Source: an uncultured Gammaproteobacteria bacterium (lineage in GTDB: Bacteria; Pseudomonadota; Gammaproteobacteria; HK1). Taken from it: a stretch of 64,000 bases of DNA. A program made the position numbers and the translations under genes. Location: the NCBI GenBank assembly GCA_958295465.1, contig OY282353.1, positions 310,001 through 374,000 of the forward strand. The letters are read 5' to 3'. The notes under the pieces were generated by a model. That model did no database searches and was not told the DNA's origin. It saw nothing but the letters and a program-made list of their open reading frames with translations. Shown piece by piece: positions 43,216-52,182 of the stretch. Position 1 is the first letter of the stretch. Each line of letters begins with the position of its first letter.

Positions 43216-43842
43216 TCACACCATGTGGCGGCGCGACAGATCCAGCGGCGCATGAGCCCGCGCCGGCGCGAGCGGATGGCCCGGGCGGGACGGCTCGCGG
43301 AAGGTGATCGCTTCGTAGTGATCGTCAAGGGCCACGAACACGCCGTTCGCCTCCGTCCATCGGCGCATCCCCTGGTTGCACGAATGCGCCCACGAGAGCA
43401 CCTCCACCCGCCACCCGCGCTTGTGCATCCGCTCCAGCGTGCGGTGGAAGCCCTGCCCCTCGGCGTAGCCCGCGCCGTCGCCGGTGAGCAACGCGACGAT
43501 GCCCGGGTCGCCGTTGTGGTCCAGGGCGTCTTCCAACATGCACAACTGCAACCAGCGGTCCGGCACTTCCTGTTCGCCTCGATCCCGTTCGACGCGGTCG
43601 AACAGCCTCACCTGCACCCCGCGGTTCTCCATCCGGTTCCATAGCTGCCGCATCTCCGGGGGGACGGAGCCCGCGGCCACCGCCTTCGCCAAGGGGCGAC
43701 CGGCTTCGGCCAGACGCAACAGGTTCTCGAAGTGGATGCGAACCAGGTATCTGGCGTCGGGCGTGCCCTCTTCTTCCTCCGCGAGGCGTTGGGCCTCGTG
43801 AAAGACGTTCGAGTTGTCCCAATAGACGAACACCTGGTCCAT
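43216..43842 (-). CDS. NYN-domain protein (PIN-like RNase family)
   Basis: A 208-residue protein with the NYN/LabA-like pattern: QVFVYWDNSNVFHEAQRLA (first Asp pair), LCMLEDALDHNGDPGIVALLTGDGAGY (central Asp and TGDGD-like loop) and GWRVEVLSWAHSCN. NYN proteins are predicted Mg-dependent RNases. It is a single gene, with no partner recognised. A small convergent-side fragment MSDLLGAASGVCDSAEEID at about 43985-44063 might be an antitoxin relic. Confidence 0.85.
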   Translation of the reverse strand: MDQVFVYWDNSNVFHEAQRLAEEEEGTPDARYLVRIHFENLLRLAEAGRPLAKAVAAGSVPPEMRQLWNRMENRGVQVRLFDRVERDRGEQEVPDRWLQLCMLEDALDHNGDPGIVALLTGDGAGYAEGQGFHRTLERMHKRGWRVEVLSWAHSCNQGMRRWTEANGVFVALDDHYEAITFREPSRPGHPLAPARAHAPLDLSRRHMV

Positions 43843-44082
43843 GCGATGGTCTCCATACCGTTTCCCGGCTCGACGCGAGTGTACCGCAGGCGCGCGCCGT
43901 CAGAGTCCGAGTTGCCGATCCTCGCGCCGGGCGGCCTCCTCACAGGCCCGACGCCCGAGCATGGGCCGATCGGCGCTCATTCGGCGCGACTGCCGGTAAT
44001 CTCCGCATCGATCTCCTCCGCGGAGTCGCAGACCCCGGAGGCTGCACCAAGGAGGTCGCTCATCGTGTAGCCGGCGGCACGG

Positions 44083-44577
44083 CTAGGCATCGGTGCCGAT
44101 GGTGGGGACGGGGCCGTCCTCGTCGGCGAGGTCGTAGTTGCCCCATACGACCTTCATGCTCTCCTGCACGCCCCAGGACCAGAGGTTGCCCTGGATTTTC
44201 CCCGCCTCGGTGTTCATCAGGGACTTGACGAGGCGCTCGGCGTATCCCCGGTGGCACTGGCCGCAGGACTTGTCCGCGATTCAGACCGCGCCGGGGTCGG
44301 GATAGAAGGCATGGGGGCCTCCGGCTGCCACGAGCGAGTCCGGCGAACCGGTATGTGCCGCCTCCTTGTCCATCGCGCCAGGGTCGCCGCCGTGGCAGGT
44401 CACGCAGCCCGCCGGATCGCCGTGGGCGGAGCCGACCGCGACGACGCTCAGTTGCATCGGGCCGTCGGAGAACTGCTCGATCCCCTGGTGGCAGGTCATG
44501 CAGCCGCTCTCCTCCGCTGCCGCGCTCCCCGCCCACACCGCCACTGCCAGAACCCCGAGCCTGACGACTTGCTTCAC
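44083..44577 (-). pseudogene. Multihaem cytochrome c fragment with an in-frame TGA
   Basis: From GTG 44577 (AAGGAGGG upstream) a signal peptide VKQVVRLGVLAVAVWAGSAA leads to CMTCHQG and CVTCHGG haem sites. TGA at 44281-44283 (codon 99) stops the frame in PDPGAV-stop-IADKSCGQCHRG. The frame continues with a third haem site and NLWSWGVQESMKVVWGNYD, to TAG at 44083. A Trp codon is the likely ancestor of the TGA. The protein also ends early compared with what this kind of multihaem protein would need, so it is taken as a relic. Confidence 0.8.
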
Positions 44578-44774
44578 AGGCCCTCCTTCGCCCGGCGGTC
44601 TCCGGGCGTTCGGAAACCGGCGCACGCCCTGCCGGGGACGGCGTGGTGACTGCCGCAGGTGTGCCAGACCATTCAAGTGTTGCGGAGCACGACCGGCATC
44701 GCCTCGACGTGGATCAAGAAGCGGGTTTTCTGTGCGCTCGACGGCCTCGAAAGCGTATGGATGGTTTTGAAGAA

Positions 44775-44949
44775 CGGTCGGACGGATGCGACGAGCGGCT
44801 CGGCGGGATAGAAGAGTCGCTGTGCATCATTGCATTTCTGCATCTTGCCCGCGGTGGTCGAGAGCTGCGGTGCGTTGAACGGGCACGCTCAGGTACAGAA
44901 ACCGCAGCCGATGCACTTGTTCCGGTCTACGACTACGATACCGTCAGAC
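44775..44949 (-). pseudogene. 4Fe-4S electron-transfer subunit fragment
   Basis: The minus strand reads DGIVVVDRNKCIGCGFCT, then TGA, then ACPFNAPQLSTTAGKMQKC. This is the CxxCxxCxxxCP ferredoxin motif of DmsB/FdhB-type subunits, where the residue before ACP is usually Trp. The frame decays after KMQKCNDAQRL. It lies 200 bases upstream of the cytochrome relic and may come from the same lost respiratory complex. Confidence 0.7.
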
Positions 44950-45239
44950 GGACGGCGACACTACATATCGAGGGCCAATCGAACCCGCGGAGTACACCTT
45001 GACCAAGCCATCCAGGGAGTTCATCGAGTTCCGGTTCACGGCGCAGGCGCTGATGGCGGACGACGAATATTCGATTCGCTATCTGAGCTACATCCGCGGC
45101 ACTCGGTAGCGGGCCGGTCGCGCGGCCCGCCACACACTTGGCTCTCGGACGGGGCCATGGATGGACTGCTTCCGTTCCGTCATGCAAGGGTGCACCATTC
45201 ACTCCCCACCCCGACCACCCGAGGATTCGCTCCGTGGAA

Positions 45240-45878
45240 ATGATACGCATGGAGACCCCGCCCGAACTCGACATGTCGATCGGCGAGGCGATGTTCACCC
45301 AGCGCGCCATCCGCCGTCTCGACCCCCACCGGCCGGTTTCCGATACGCATTTGAAGATCATCCTCGACGCTGCCTCCAAGGCTCCAAGCGGCGGCAACAC
45401 CCAGCCCGCACGATTCCTCGTGATCCGGAACAGGGATCGAATCAGGGCGTTCGGAAAGCTTTACCACGAGGCATGGTGGGCGAAGCGCCGGGACGAGTAC
45501 GGCTGGAAGGGCAAGGACGACATCCCGCCCGGCTCCGTCTATGAAATGCCGTCACGGCTCGCCGACGAAATCGTGGACGCTCCGGTGATCATCCTTGCGC
45601 TGTCGGTCAGCGGGACGCAGGCGGCACATTCGGTATACCCCCCGGTGCAGAATCTTCTGCTCGCGGCGCGCGCGCTCGGGATTGGATCGGTGCTGACGAC
45701 GTTGCATCCGCAGGTCATGGAGCGCATGTACGCGATGTTCGAGATTCCCGCGGAGGCGGAATTTCATTGCTGCATTCCGCTGGGATATCCAAGGGGACGC
45801 TTCGGACCAACGAGAAGGTATCCAACGTCGGAGACTACGAGTTGGGAGCGATGGAACGCGAAACCGCCTTGGGCGTGA
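45240..45878 (+). CDS. Nitroreductase-family FMN oxidoreductase
   Basis: A 212-residue protein: MFTQRAIRRLDPHRPVSD (FMN phosphate Arg), AASKAPSGGNTQPARFLVI, VYPPVQNLLLAARALGIGSV and the terminal CIPLGYPRGRFGPTRR. It reduces quinones, nitro or enone groups with NAD(P)H in the cytoplasm. The start is ATG 45240, with ATG 45249 as an alternative; ribosome sites are weak. The 290 bases before it hold only a doubtful 36-codon frame at 44999-45109. Confidence 0.85.
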   Translation: MIRMETPPELDMSIGEAMFTQRAIRRLDPHRPVSDTHLKIILDAASKAPSGGNTQPARFLVIRNRDRIRAFGKLYHEAWWAKRRDEYGWKGKDDIPPGSVYEMPSRLADEIVDAPVIILALSVSGTQAAHSVYPPVQNLLLAARALGIGSVLTTLHPQVMERMYAMFEIPAEAEFHCCIPLGYPRGRFGPTRRYPTSETTSWERWNAKPPWA

Positions 45879-45973
45879 CGCCGGTGACGGTTTCGCTTGG
45901 GTGTGAAGGGGAGGCGTAGCGCGTGATGCGTGCTCCGCACCCCTGTGGAGGCGGGTGAACGATATCGGCCCGG

Positions 45974-46564
45974 TCAGCTTTTGTCCTGGTCTCCGCTCGC
46001 CGCCGGCTTCTCCTCGGCCTTCGGTTGCTTCTTCTTGGCCGCCGGTTTCTCGTCCCCCTTCTCCTTCGCGAGGGCTTCCAGGCGCTTGGCCGCTTCGCGC
46101 TTGCCGATCCCCCTGATCGTCATCAAGGCCGCGATATTGCTCTCGCGGGGACGCGCCTTTCCTTGCTCCCAGTTGTAGACCGACAGTCCCGAGACGCCGA
46201 TCAGCCTGCCGTAGTTGTCGGCGGACAGCCCGAGACGCTTGCGGTTCGCTTCCAAGCCTTCTGCCGAGAAGCGCGTGCGCGCAGGCTGCTTGGGAAACGT
46301 GGGTTGCGCATCGGCGGTTTTCCCGTTCTGCCGTTTTGCCGCGGTCTTCTTGCTCGGGGCCTTCTTGCCCGCCGGCTGCTTGGGTGCGTCCTGCGTGTGC
46401 GTTGCCGAGAGTTTCTGCTGGAGAGTGTGAATCTGACGCTTCAACTCGGCGATGTCGCGTTCGCACCTGGCCGCCGACTTGGCGGTGTCCGCGGTCTGCT
46501 GGCGAACTTCCTTCCGCGCGAGTCGACTGATCTCTTCCTTCAAAACATTCGCAAGAGTTGCCAT
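45974..46564 (-). CDS. XRE-like helix-turn-helix protein with coiled-coil N-terminus
   Basis: A 196-residue basic protein. Residues 1-55 form a probable coiled coil (EEISRLARKEVRQQ, RDIAELKRQIHTLQQKL). A Lys/Ala-rich linker leads to an XRE fold at about residues 98-150 (NRKRLGLSADNYGRLIGVS, VYNWEQGKARPRESNIAAL). The tail is Lys/Glu/Ala-rich. It looks like a chromosomal DNA-binding protein. The 370 bases upstream to 46937 contain its presumed promoter and nothing else I can identify. Confidence 0.85.
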   Translation of the reverse strand: MATLANVLKEEISRLARKEVRQQTADTAKSAARCERDIAELKRQIHTLQQKLSATHTQDAPKQPAGKKAPSKKTAAKRQNGKTADAQPTFPKQPARTRFSAEGLEANRKRLGLSADNYGRLIGVSGLSVYNWEQGKARPRESNIAALMTIRGIGKREAAKRLEALAKEKGDEKPAAKKKQPKAEEKPAASGDQDKS

Positions 46565-46937
46565 GAGATGGATCTGCTCCTTAGGTGGTCACTGGTTGAA
46601 CATCGACTCCGTACCGGAGGAAACGACGCCGTTCAGGCTCCAAGCTCGACGACGATTCCGGCAGTCCGTGCAAGTGCGGTTGGCCGCTTCCACCGGCAAC
46701 ATATTTGCCGATAGCCGAAAGATAACTACATTTCAACCGACGATCAATACCATGGCTATGAATTCAAGACCTCCCGCTAACGCGGCGACACCCCGTGGGG
46801 CCGAGTCCGGCACGGCCTGCCACGGGCGAGGCGACCGACCAGGTACGCAGCCCCCTTCCGACCCGATGTCGGACGCTCCCGGTGGCCACTGTCTCCCTGA
46901 AGAACCGGCCCCTCGCACACCCGGTCACGGCGTCCAC

Positions 46938-47345
46938 TCACGAGGTATCAAAGGGGATCGGTACCGGCGCCCGATACCCGAAGGCAAGTGTCCGATACAG
47001 GGTCTCCCGGTCCGCCACGGGGTAGTTCACGAACAGCCCCCGCACCTTGTCCCAACAATAGCGCGGGCGCTCGGCCCTGGCCCGCGCCTTGCGAAACAGC
47101 GCACCGCCGCGCTTGCTGGATCTGGTCGATGAGCATGGCCAGCATCATCGGATACGCGAACACCGTCGCCAGATGCCTGTTGCCGTGCCCGATGTTGTAG
47201 TCGCGGGTCTTCAGGTCATGCGCTGCGGGCCAGACGGCTTGCTGCGTGACGAGTTGCCGTGCCCGATGTTGTAGTCGCGGGTCTTCAGTGGATTGAAGAT
47301 CTCGTTCTCGATACGCCCGCGCGCCCTGCCCGCACGCATCAGCGC
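46938..47345 (-). pseudogene. IS4-like transposase C-terminal relic
   Basis: RGRIENEIFNPLKTRDYNIG, HLATVFAYPMMLAMLIDQIQ and, after a one-base shift, ALFRKARARAERPRYCWDKV, TLAFGYRAPVPIPFDTS is the tail of an IS4-like DDE transposase with the last catalytic Glu in IENE. A 75-base tandem duplication repeats LKTRDYNIGHGN at 47179-47288. It is inserted in, or joined to, a truncated glutathione transferase gene. Confidence 0.75.
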
Positions 47346-47549
47346 CATCGCCCCGGACTCGAACATGGTGAGGCTGCCGTCGGTCATGACCGGCACCTTC
47401 CCGACCGGATTCATCGCCCGCCGTTCGGCGCTCGCGCGATACTGCGAGGAGAAGTCGACGGGGACGATTTCGCAGGGCACACGCAGCTCCTCGCAGAGCC
47501 GGATGATGCGAAAGCCGCGGGTCGTGGGGACGTGATGGATGCGAAGCAT
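47346..47549 (-). pseudogene. Glutathione S-transferase N-terminal domain, truncated
   Basis: MLRIHHVPTTRGFRIIRLCE, NPVGKVPVMTDGSLTMFESG is the thioredoxin-fold half of a GST, with VPVM and ESGA glutathione contacts. After codon 68 the sequence becomes transposase. Confidence 0.85.
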
Positions 47550-47593
47550 GGGATCGGACCGGGCAGGTTGCCGATTCGACCGGCGGAGGTCGA

Positions 47594-48745
47594 TCAGCGT
47601 GAGAGGTCGTCCATGAGGCGGCGCAGAAAGCGCTCGCATTGCCCGATCTGGTCGAGCTCGATGAATTCGTTCGGCTGGTGGGCCTGATCGATGGAGCCGG
47701 GGCCGCAGATGACGGTCGAGAACCCCGCTTCCTGGAACTGCCCCGCCTCCGCCGCGTAGGCCGCGGCATGGACGGCGTTGTCGCCGGTGATCGCACGGGC
47801 GATGCGCTCGGCCTCTCCGCTCTCCTCCGGGCCGAAGGCGGGCGCCCGGTTCAGCATCCGGGTCTCGATGCCGGCCTCCGGCGCGACGCTGCGCATCCCG
47901 GGAAGGACCTCGGATTCGCACCAGGCGTTGAAGCGGTCCACGTGGATCATCGGATCGTCTTCGGGGATGTGCCGGATGTCCCAGACGAAGCGGCAGCGGC
48001 GACTGATGATGTTCGCGGCGGTGCCCCCGTCGATCGTCCCGACGTGGATGGTGGTGAACGGCGGCTCGAAGGGCAGGGCCGAGGTGTTGCCGGCCTCGAC
48101 GCGCGCCATCTCGTCGAGCTTCGAGACGAGCCGCGCCGCGGCCATCACCGCGCTCACCCCGCGATGGGTCTGGCTCGAATGGGCTTCGTGGCCGGTCACC
48201 GTGGTCTCCATCACCGTAATGCCCTTGTGCGCGGTCATCACCTTCATCGACGTCGGCTCGCCCACGATGACCGCGGCGGGGCGCGGCACCTCGGCCGCGA
48301 TCCTCTCGATCATCGCGGGGGCGCCGAGGCAGCCCACCTCCTCGTCGTAGGAGAGGGCGAGGTGGATCGGGCGCTTCAGCCCGCGCGCGAGCATGTCGGG
48401 GACCAGCGCCAGCGCGATGGCGGAAAAGCTCTTCATGTCCGCGGTGCCCCGACCGTAGAGCCGGCCGTCGCGCTCGACGACCTCGAAGGGGTCGGTGTCC
48501 CACGGCTGCCCGTCGATGGGCACCACGTCGGTGTGTCCGGAGAGCACGACCCCACCCTCGGCGCCCGGTCCGACGGTGGCGTAGAGGTTCGCCTTGGTGG
48601 CGTCCTCGTTCGGCACGAGGCGCGATTCCACGCCGCATCCGGCGAGGTAGTCGCGCACGAAGTGGATCAGGTCGAGGTTGGAATCGCGCGAGACGGTAGG
48701 AAAGCCGACCAGGATCTCGATCATCTCTCGGGGCGAGTGGGTCAC
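47594..48745 (-). CDS. argE: ArgE/DapE-type deacylase (acetylornithine deacetylase)
   Basis: A 383-residue M20 metallohydrolase: VVLSGHTDVVPIDGQPWDTD, YGRGTADMKSFSAIALALV, ALSYDEEVGCLGAPAMIER, AVIVGEPTSMKVMTAHKG supply the two-zinc ligands and catalytic Glu. Dimerisation-domain text GHEAHSSQTHRG follows, and a late His lies in DQAHQPNEFIELDQ. It probably releases ornithine from acetylornithine. The GTG at 48745 is chosen because VTHSPREMIEIL begins homology. Confidence 0.9.
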   Translation of the reverse strand: MTHSPREMIEILVGFPTVSRDSNLDLIHFVRDYLAGCGVESRLVPNEDATKANLYATVGPGAEGGVVLSGHTDVVPIDGQPWDTDPFEVVERDGRLYGRGTADMKSFSAIALALVPDMLARGLKRPIHLALSYDEEVGCLGAPAMIERIAAEVPRPAAVIVGEPTSMKVMTAHKGITVMETTVTGHEAHSSQTHRGVSAVMAAARLVSKLDEMARVEAGNTSALPFEPPFTTIHVGTIDGGTAANIISRRCRFVWDIRHIPEDDPMIHVDRFNAWCESEVLPGMRSVAPEAGIETRMLNRAPAFGPEESGEAERIARAITGDNAVHAAAYAAEAGQFQEAGFSTVICGPGSIDQAHQPNEFIELDQIGQCERFLRRLMDDLSR

Positions 48746-48937
48746 GTCGTCGGTCTCCTCGGGCCGGCTCGTCGTCCGAATCGGGAATGCACGGCGCACC
48801 CGGGACGATGGATGACGGCCTGCCTCCGAAGGCGACCGTCCCGACCTTCATTATGCCGCGCGAACCGTATTCGTGAATGCCCGGCCCGACGCCGTGCTCC
48901 CGGCCGCCGATGGCCGATGCCGGGAAACGACCCGCCG

Positions 48938-49072
48938 CTACCCGCTCACGTGGCCGGACCGCACGCCGTCGACGAGGTCGAGCGCCTGCCCGAGTTGATC
49001 GAGACGCTCCGCGACGGTGCCGCCGACCGGGCTCAGGCGCAACGTGGTCACCCCGGCGTCGCGACGGAAGCA
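48938..49072 (-). pseudogene. C-terminal fragment, LLM-oxidoreductase-like
   Basis: A 44-codon end, RRDAGVTTLRLSPVGGTVAE, RLDQLGQALDLVD, looks like the last strand and helix of luciferase-like monooxygenases. No other part is present. Family assignment is tentative. Confidence 0.3.
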
Positions 49073-49151
49073 TCGAGTCTTGTGGATCCCGAGCGCCTCG
49101 CGGATCATCGTGTCGCGAGCACACCTCCAGGCCCCGGAGATCACCGGAACC

Positions 49152-50264
49152 ATGCCTTCGGACACGATTGAGATACAGGCCGCGGTCTGCCGCGAGTTCG
49201 GCCGGCCGCTGTCGATTGAAACGCTGCGGCTCGACCCTCCCGCGGAAGGCGAAGTCCGGCTCAGGGTCCTCGCAAGCTCGATCTGCCACTCCGACGTCAT
49301 CTACATGGACGGCGGATGGGGAGGCGATCTCCCGGCGGTGTTCGGGCACGAGGTCGCCGGCGTAGTCACCGACGTCGGGCCGGCCGTGCGGCCCGCCGAC
49401 GCCGGCGTGGGGGATCGGGTCCTGGTCTCCCTGCTGCGCTCGTGCGGGCGTTGCGGACAGTGCGAGGCCGGCATCCCCACGCAGTGCGCGGCTGAATTCC
49501 CCATCGACTCGGCGCCGCGCCTGATCGACGGGAACGGCGAGCCGGTGCGCGCCGGGCTGCGCGTCGGCGGATTCGCCGAGAGTGTGGTCGTCGATGCCTC
49601 GCAAGTGGTGAAGGTTCCCGACGACGTCGCCGCCGAGGCCGCCTGTCTGGTCTCCTGCGGGGTGATGACCGGCTTCGGCGCGGCGATCAACACCGCGAGG
49701 GTGCAGGTGGGCGACTCGGTGGCGGTGGTGGGCTGCGGGGGCGTCGGGCTCAACTGCGTGCAGGGAGCAGCGCTCGCGGGGGCGCTTCCACTGGTGGCGA
49801 TCGACGTGGCCGGGGACAAGCTGGAGCGGGCCAGGGCCTTCGGCGCGACGGAGACGATCGACGCCGTCGCCGGAGGCATGGCCGCAAGGGCACTGGCGCT
49901 GACCGAGGGACGCGGGTTCGACGTGGTGATGACCGCCACCGGCAGCGCACGCGCCATCGAGGAGGCGCTTCCGTTGCTCGCGCCGGACGGCGCGCTGGTG
50001 GCGGTGGGGATGCCGCCCGATGACGAACGGGTCGCTCTGGCCGCGACCAGGTTGTCGCACTACGGCCAGAGCATCCTGGGCTGCAAGATGGGCGGCGCAC
50101 GGCTCAGGATCGACGTGCCGAAGCTGTTTCGCCTGTACCGGAACGGACGGCTCAAGCTGGACGAGCTGATCTCCTCGCGCCGGCCGCTCGGCGGGATCAA
50201 CGTGTCGATCGAGCTTGCACGGCGCTCCCGGGATCTGCGCCACGTGATCGTGTTCCCCGGTTGA
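49152..50264 (+). CDS. Zinc-dependent alcohol dehydrogenase
   Basis: A 370-residue MDR enzyme: SSICHSDVIYMDGGW and FGHEVAGVV supply catalytic zinc ligands, CGRCGQCEAGIPTQC the structural zinc, and VAVVGCGGVGLNCVQGA the NAD fold. It resembles thiol-dependent formaldehyde/alcohol dehydrogenases, which would suit formaldehyde release from demethylation, but that is inference. ATG 49152 was chosen at the onset of homology. Confidence 0.87.
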   Translation: MPSDTIEIQAAVCREFGRPLSIETLRLDPPAEGEVRLRVLASSICHSDVIYMDGGWGGDLPAVFGHEVAGVVTDVGPAVRPADAGVGDRVLVSLLRSCGRCGQCEAGIPTQCAAEFPIDSAPRLIDGNGEPVRAGLRVGGFAESVVVDASQVVKVPDDVAAEAACLVSCGVMTGFGAAINTARVQVGDSVAVVGCGGVGLNCVQGAALAGALPLVAIDVAGDKLERARAFGATETIDAVAGGMAARALALTEGRGFDVVMTATGSARAIEEALPLLAPDGALVAVGMPPDDERVALAATRLSHYGQSILGCKMGGARLRIDVPKLFRLYRNGRLKLDELISSRRPLGGINVSIELARRSRDLRHVIVFPG

Positions 50265-50364
50265 GAGGCCGCGTAGAGGTGCGGCTCCCGGCCCTGACAA
50301 GGTCTGGCGTGACGTGATGCGCCCCGGTCGAGGGGCCGCGTGGAGCGACGGGCTCCCGCCACGC

Positions 50365-50544
50365 TTACAGCGGCTTGAAGGCCACGACTTCGACCTCCAC
50401 GCGCACGTCCACGAGCAGATCGTTCACCACGGCCGAGCGGGCGGGCGGATCGTCGGGGAAGTATTCGGCGTAGACGGCGTTGAAGCCGGGGAAGTCGGCC
50501 CGATCGGCCAGCCAGACCATGGCCTTCACCACGTCGCGCAGCCC
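50365..50544 (-). pseudogene. RidA-family protein, C-terminal fragment
   Basis: DVVKAMVWLADRADFPGFNA, VYAEYFPDDPPARSAVVND, LLVDVRVEVEVVAFKPL is the second half of a RidA/YjgF enamine deaminase, with the expected Arg in PPARSAV. The first half is missing. Confidence 0.85.
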
Positions 50545-50892
50545 GCCGCCCGCCGCCCGCCGCCTGGCGACGTGGACCGCGCCGTGAAGGCGGCGATAGC
50601 CTCATGATCAGCGTGTCTGAAGAACAATCACGATACGACGTCTCTTTGGTTCCGGCTACGCCGGGTTGGGAACCTGTCGTAAATTATTTTTTCCACATGA
50701 GTACTGAGCGCATGAAAAAATTCGCCTCAACGTTCCTCACGGCCCGGTTGGTGTAGCAGGCGATCACAGCCCAAGGCAAACACGAAGCTCACCCGCAGTG
50801 ATGATCCACCCAAGCCCGGAGTCACGTTCCACTTCCTCGAAACCGCTTCCGCTTCCCGGACTGTAACCGGTTCATCGCCCATCAGAGCCCTG
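50545..50892. other. Intergenic stretch before rlmB end
   Basis: No gene recognised. It includes a short AT-rich patch (TAAATTATTTTTTCCACATG) unlike its surroundings, and probably decayed IS sequence leading to the terminal repeat at 50893. Confidence 0.35.
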
Positions 50893-50915
50893 GCCAATCA
50901 TCGGGGTCCACTTCT
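50893..50915. repeat. IS3-type terminal repeat abutting rlmB
   Basis: The minus strand reads GAAGTGGACCCCGATGATTG directly after the rlmB stop codon, matching the end at 19866-19891. Confidence 0.7.
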
Positions 50916-51664
50916 CAACAGCCGGTGGAGCGCTGGCGCACCGCTTCGAACAGGCATACGGCCGCTGCCACCGAGACGTTCAGGCTCTCCACCGGACCGT
51001 GAAGCGGGATCGAGACGATCTGCCGGCACCTCTCGCGGGTGAGCCGGCGCAGGCCGCGCTCCTCACCGCCCAGCACGATGGCCAACGGCCCCCGGAGGTC
51101 GGCGTCGTAAAGCGAACGTTCCGCGTCCGCCGCCGCCCCGATCACCGAAAGCCCCGCCGCCGCGATCCGCTCCAGCGCACTGGCGAGATTCGTGACCGTC
51201 ACCAGCGGGAGCCGTTCGGCCGCGCCGCTCGCCGCCTTTCGGGCCGCCGCGGTCAGAGGAGCGCTGCGGCGCTTCGGGATCACCACGGCATCCGCCCCGG
51301 CTCCCGTCGCGCATCTCATGCAGGCGCCCAGGTTTCTCGGATCCTGCACCGTGTCGAGCACGACCACCAGGCTCGGCGGCGGCGTCCGGTCGAGAAGCCG
51401 GTCCAGGGTGACGATCGCCTCCGCCGCACTGCGCCGATAGCGCGCGACGACCCCCTGGTGGGCGCCCGAACCGACCATCCGCTCAATGGTCTCCCGGGCT
51501 ACGCGGTGCACGGCGATGCCCGCCGCGGCGGGGAGGGACAGCGCACGGCGAAGCGCCGGAGGCTCACGCCGCGCCTGCAACCACACCTCCAGGACCCCGG
51601 CCGGATCCCGCTCCACCAGCGCCCGGACCGCATGCACTCCGAAGACCAGCTCGGCCTTGGCCAT
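50915..51664 (-). CDS. rlmB: 23S rRNA 2'-O-methyltransferase (SpoU family, RlmB)
   Basis: A 249-residue SpoU enzyme. The substrate-binding N-terminal domain (LVFGVHAVRALVERDPAGV) is followed by the knotted domain with VLDTVQDPRNLGACMRCATG, IVLGGEERGLRRLTRE and SIPLHGPVESLNVSVAAAV, the three SpoU motifs. It methylates G2251 in E. coli. The 3' end touches an IS end, but the protein appears complete. Confidence 0.95.
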   Translation of the reverse strand: MAKAELVFGVHAVRALVERDPAGVLEVWLQARREPPALRRALSLPAAAGIAVHRVARETIERMVGSGAHQGVVARYRRSAAEAIVTLDRLLDRTPPPSLVVVLDTVQDPRNLGACMRCATGAGADAVVIPKRRSAPLTAAARKAASGAAERLPLVTVTNLASALERIAAAGLSVIGAAADAERSLYDADLRGPLAIVLGGEERGLRRLTRERCRQIVSIPLHGPVESLNVSVAAAVCLFEAVRQRSTGC

Positions 51665-51973
51665 TCGCCGTGCCTCGCGAATCCCGGCTTCCCGGCGCCA
51701 CTACCCGGAACCGCCCGCGTCCCACCGGGGGGTGGACCCACGGAGCGCGTTCATTCCGTGAACCGGCACCTGCCTTCGCCACGTGTCCCGCACCGCGAGA
51801 GCCGCTCCTCAACACCGCCGCCGAGGGCCGCGTCCGCGCCGGTGACTCCCCGGCGGCCGGTAAGCGCCCTGGCAAGTGCATAGACCCAATAGCTTTGTCC
51901 TCCTTGTTGCCGTGCCGTCTCCGGGTGATGGGAGAGTGAGCGCTGGTGCACGCTCGAGCGGCAACACCATGAA

Positions 51974-52130
51974 TCCGGATTCTCCGAGCTTCATGCCACC
52001 ATCGCCGAGCGTGACGTCACGAACGAGGAGTTGCAAGAGCGACTGCGGTTGTTGGTTGCCCGGCACTTTGCGCCGTCTTCGGAGCGGATGGTGGAGGGTG
52101 TGCCTCATGGAGTGTCGCCCGGAAGTGTGC
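51974..52130 (+). pseudogene. IS66-like transposase N-terminal fragment
   Basis: SGFSELHATIAERDVTNEEL, QERLRLLVARHFAPSSERM resembles the leucine-zipper and R-x-FGxxSE region of IS66 TnpC. It is short and has no start codon. The rest of 51665-52182 holds no gene. Confidence 0.5.
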
Positions 52131-52182
52131 ACTTGAAACCGGACGCCAACAAACGGAGCCGCTTCGCAGCGCCCTGACGGCT

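Noticed and set aside
43985..44063. Possible small antitoxin MSDLLGAASGVCDSAEEID on the minus strand
   Set aside because: Only 28 codons, no partner and no conserved fold; at best a relic.
44281..44283. TGA as selenocysteine in the cytochrome fragment
   Set aside because: The position fits Trp, no SECIS-like hairpin was evident next to it, and the gene is truncated.
42507..44949. Stop-codon reassignment (TGA as Trp or TAA as Tyr)
   Set aside because: Many intact genes here end in TGA or TAA, and the four cases lie in relics, so ordinary nonsense mutation is simpler.
44999..45109. 36-codon plus-strand frame from TTG
   Set aside because: Protein-like composition but too short, no ribosome site and no family.
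47211..50300. A 1029-codon minus-strand frame
   Set aside because: Arg/Gly-rich shadow across the alcohol dehydrogenase and deacylase genes; only the GST fragment near its end is real.
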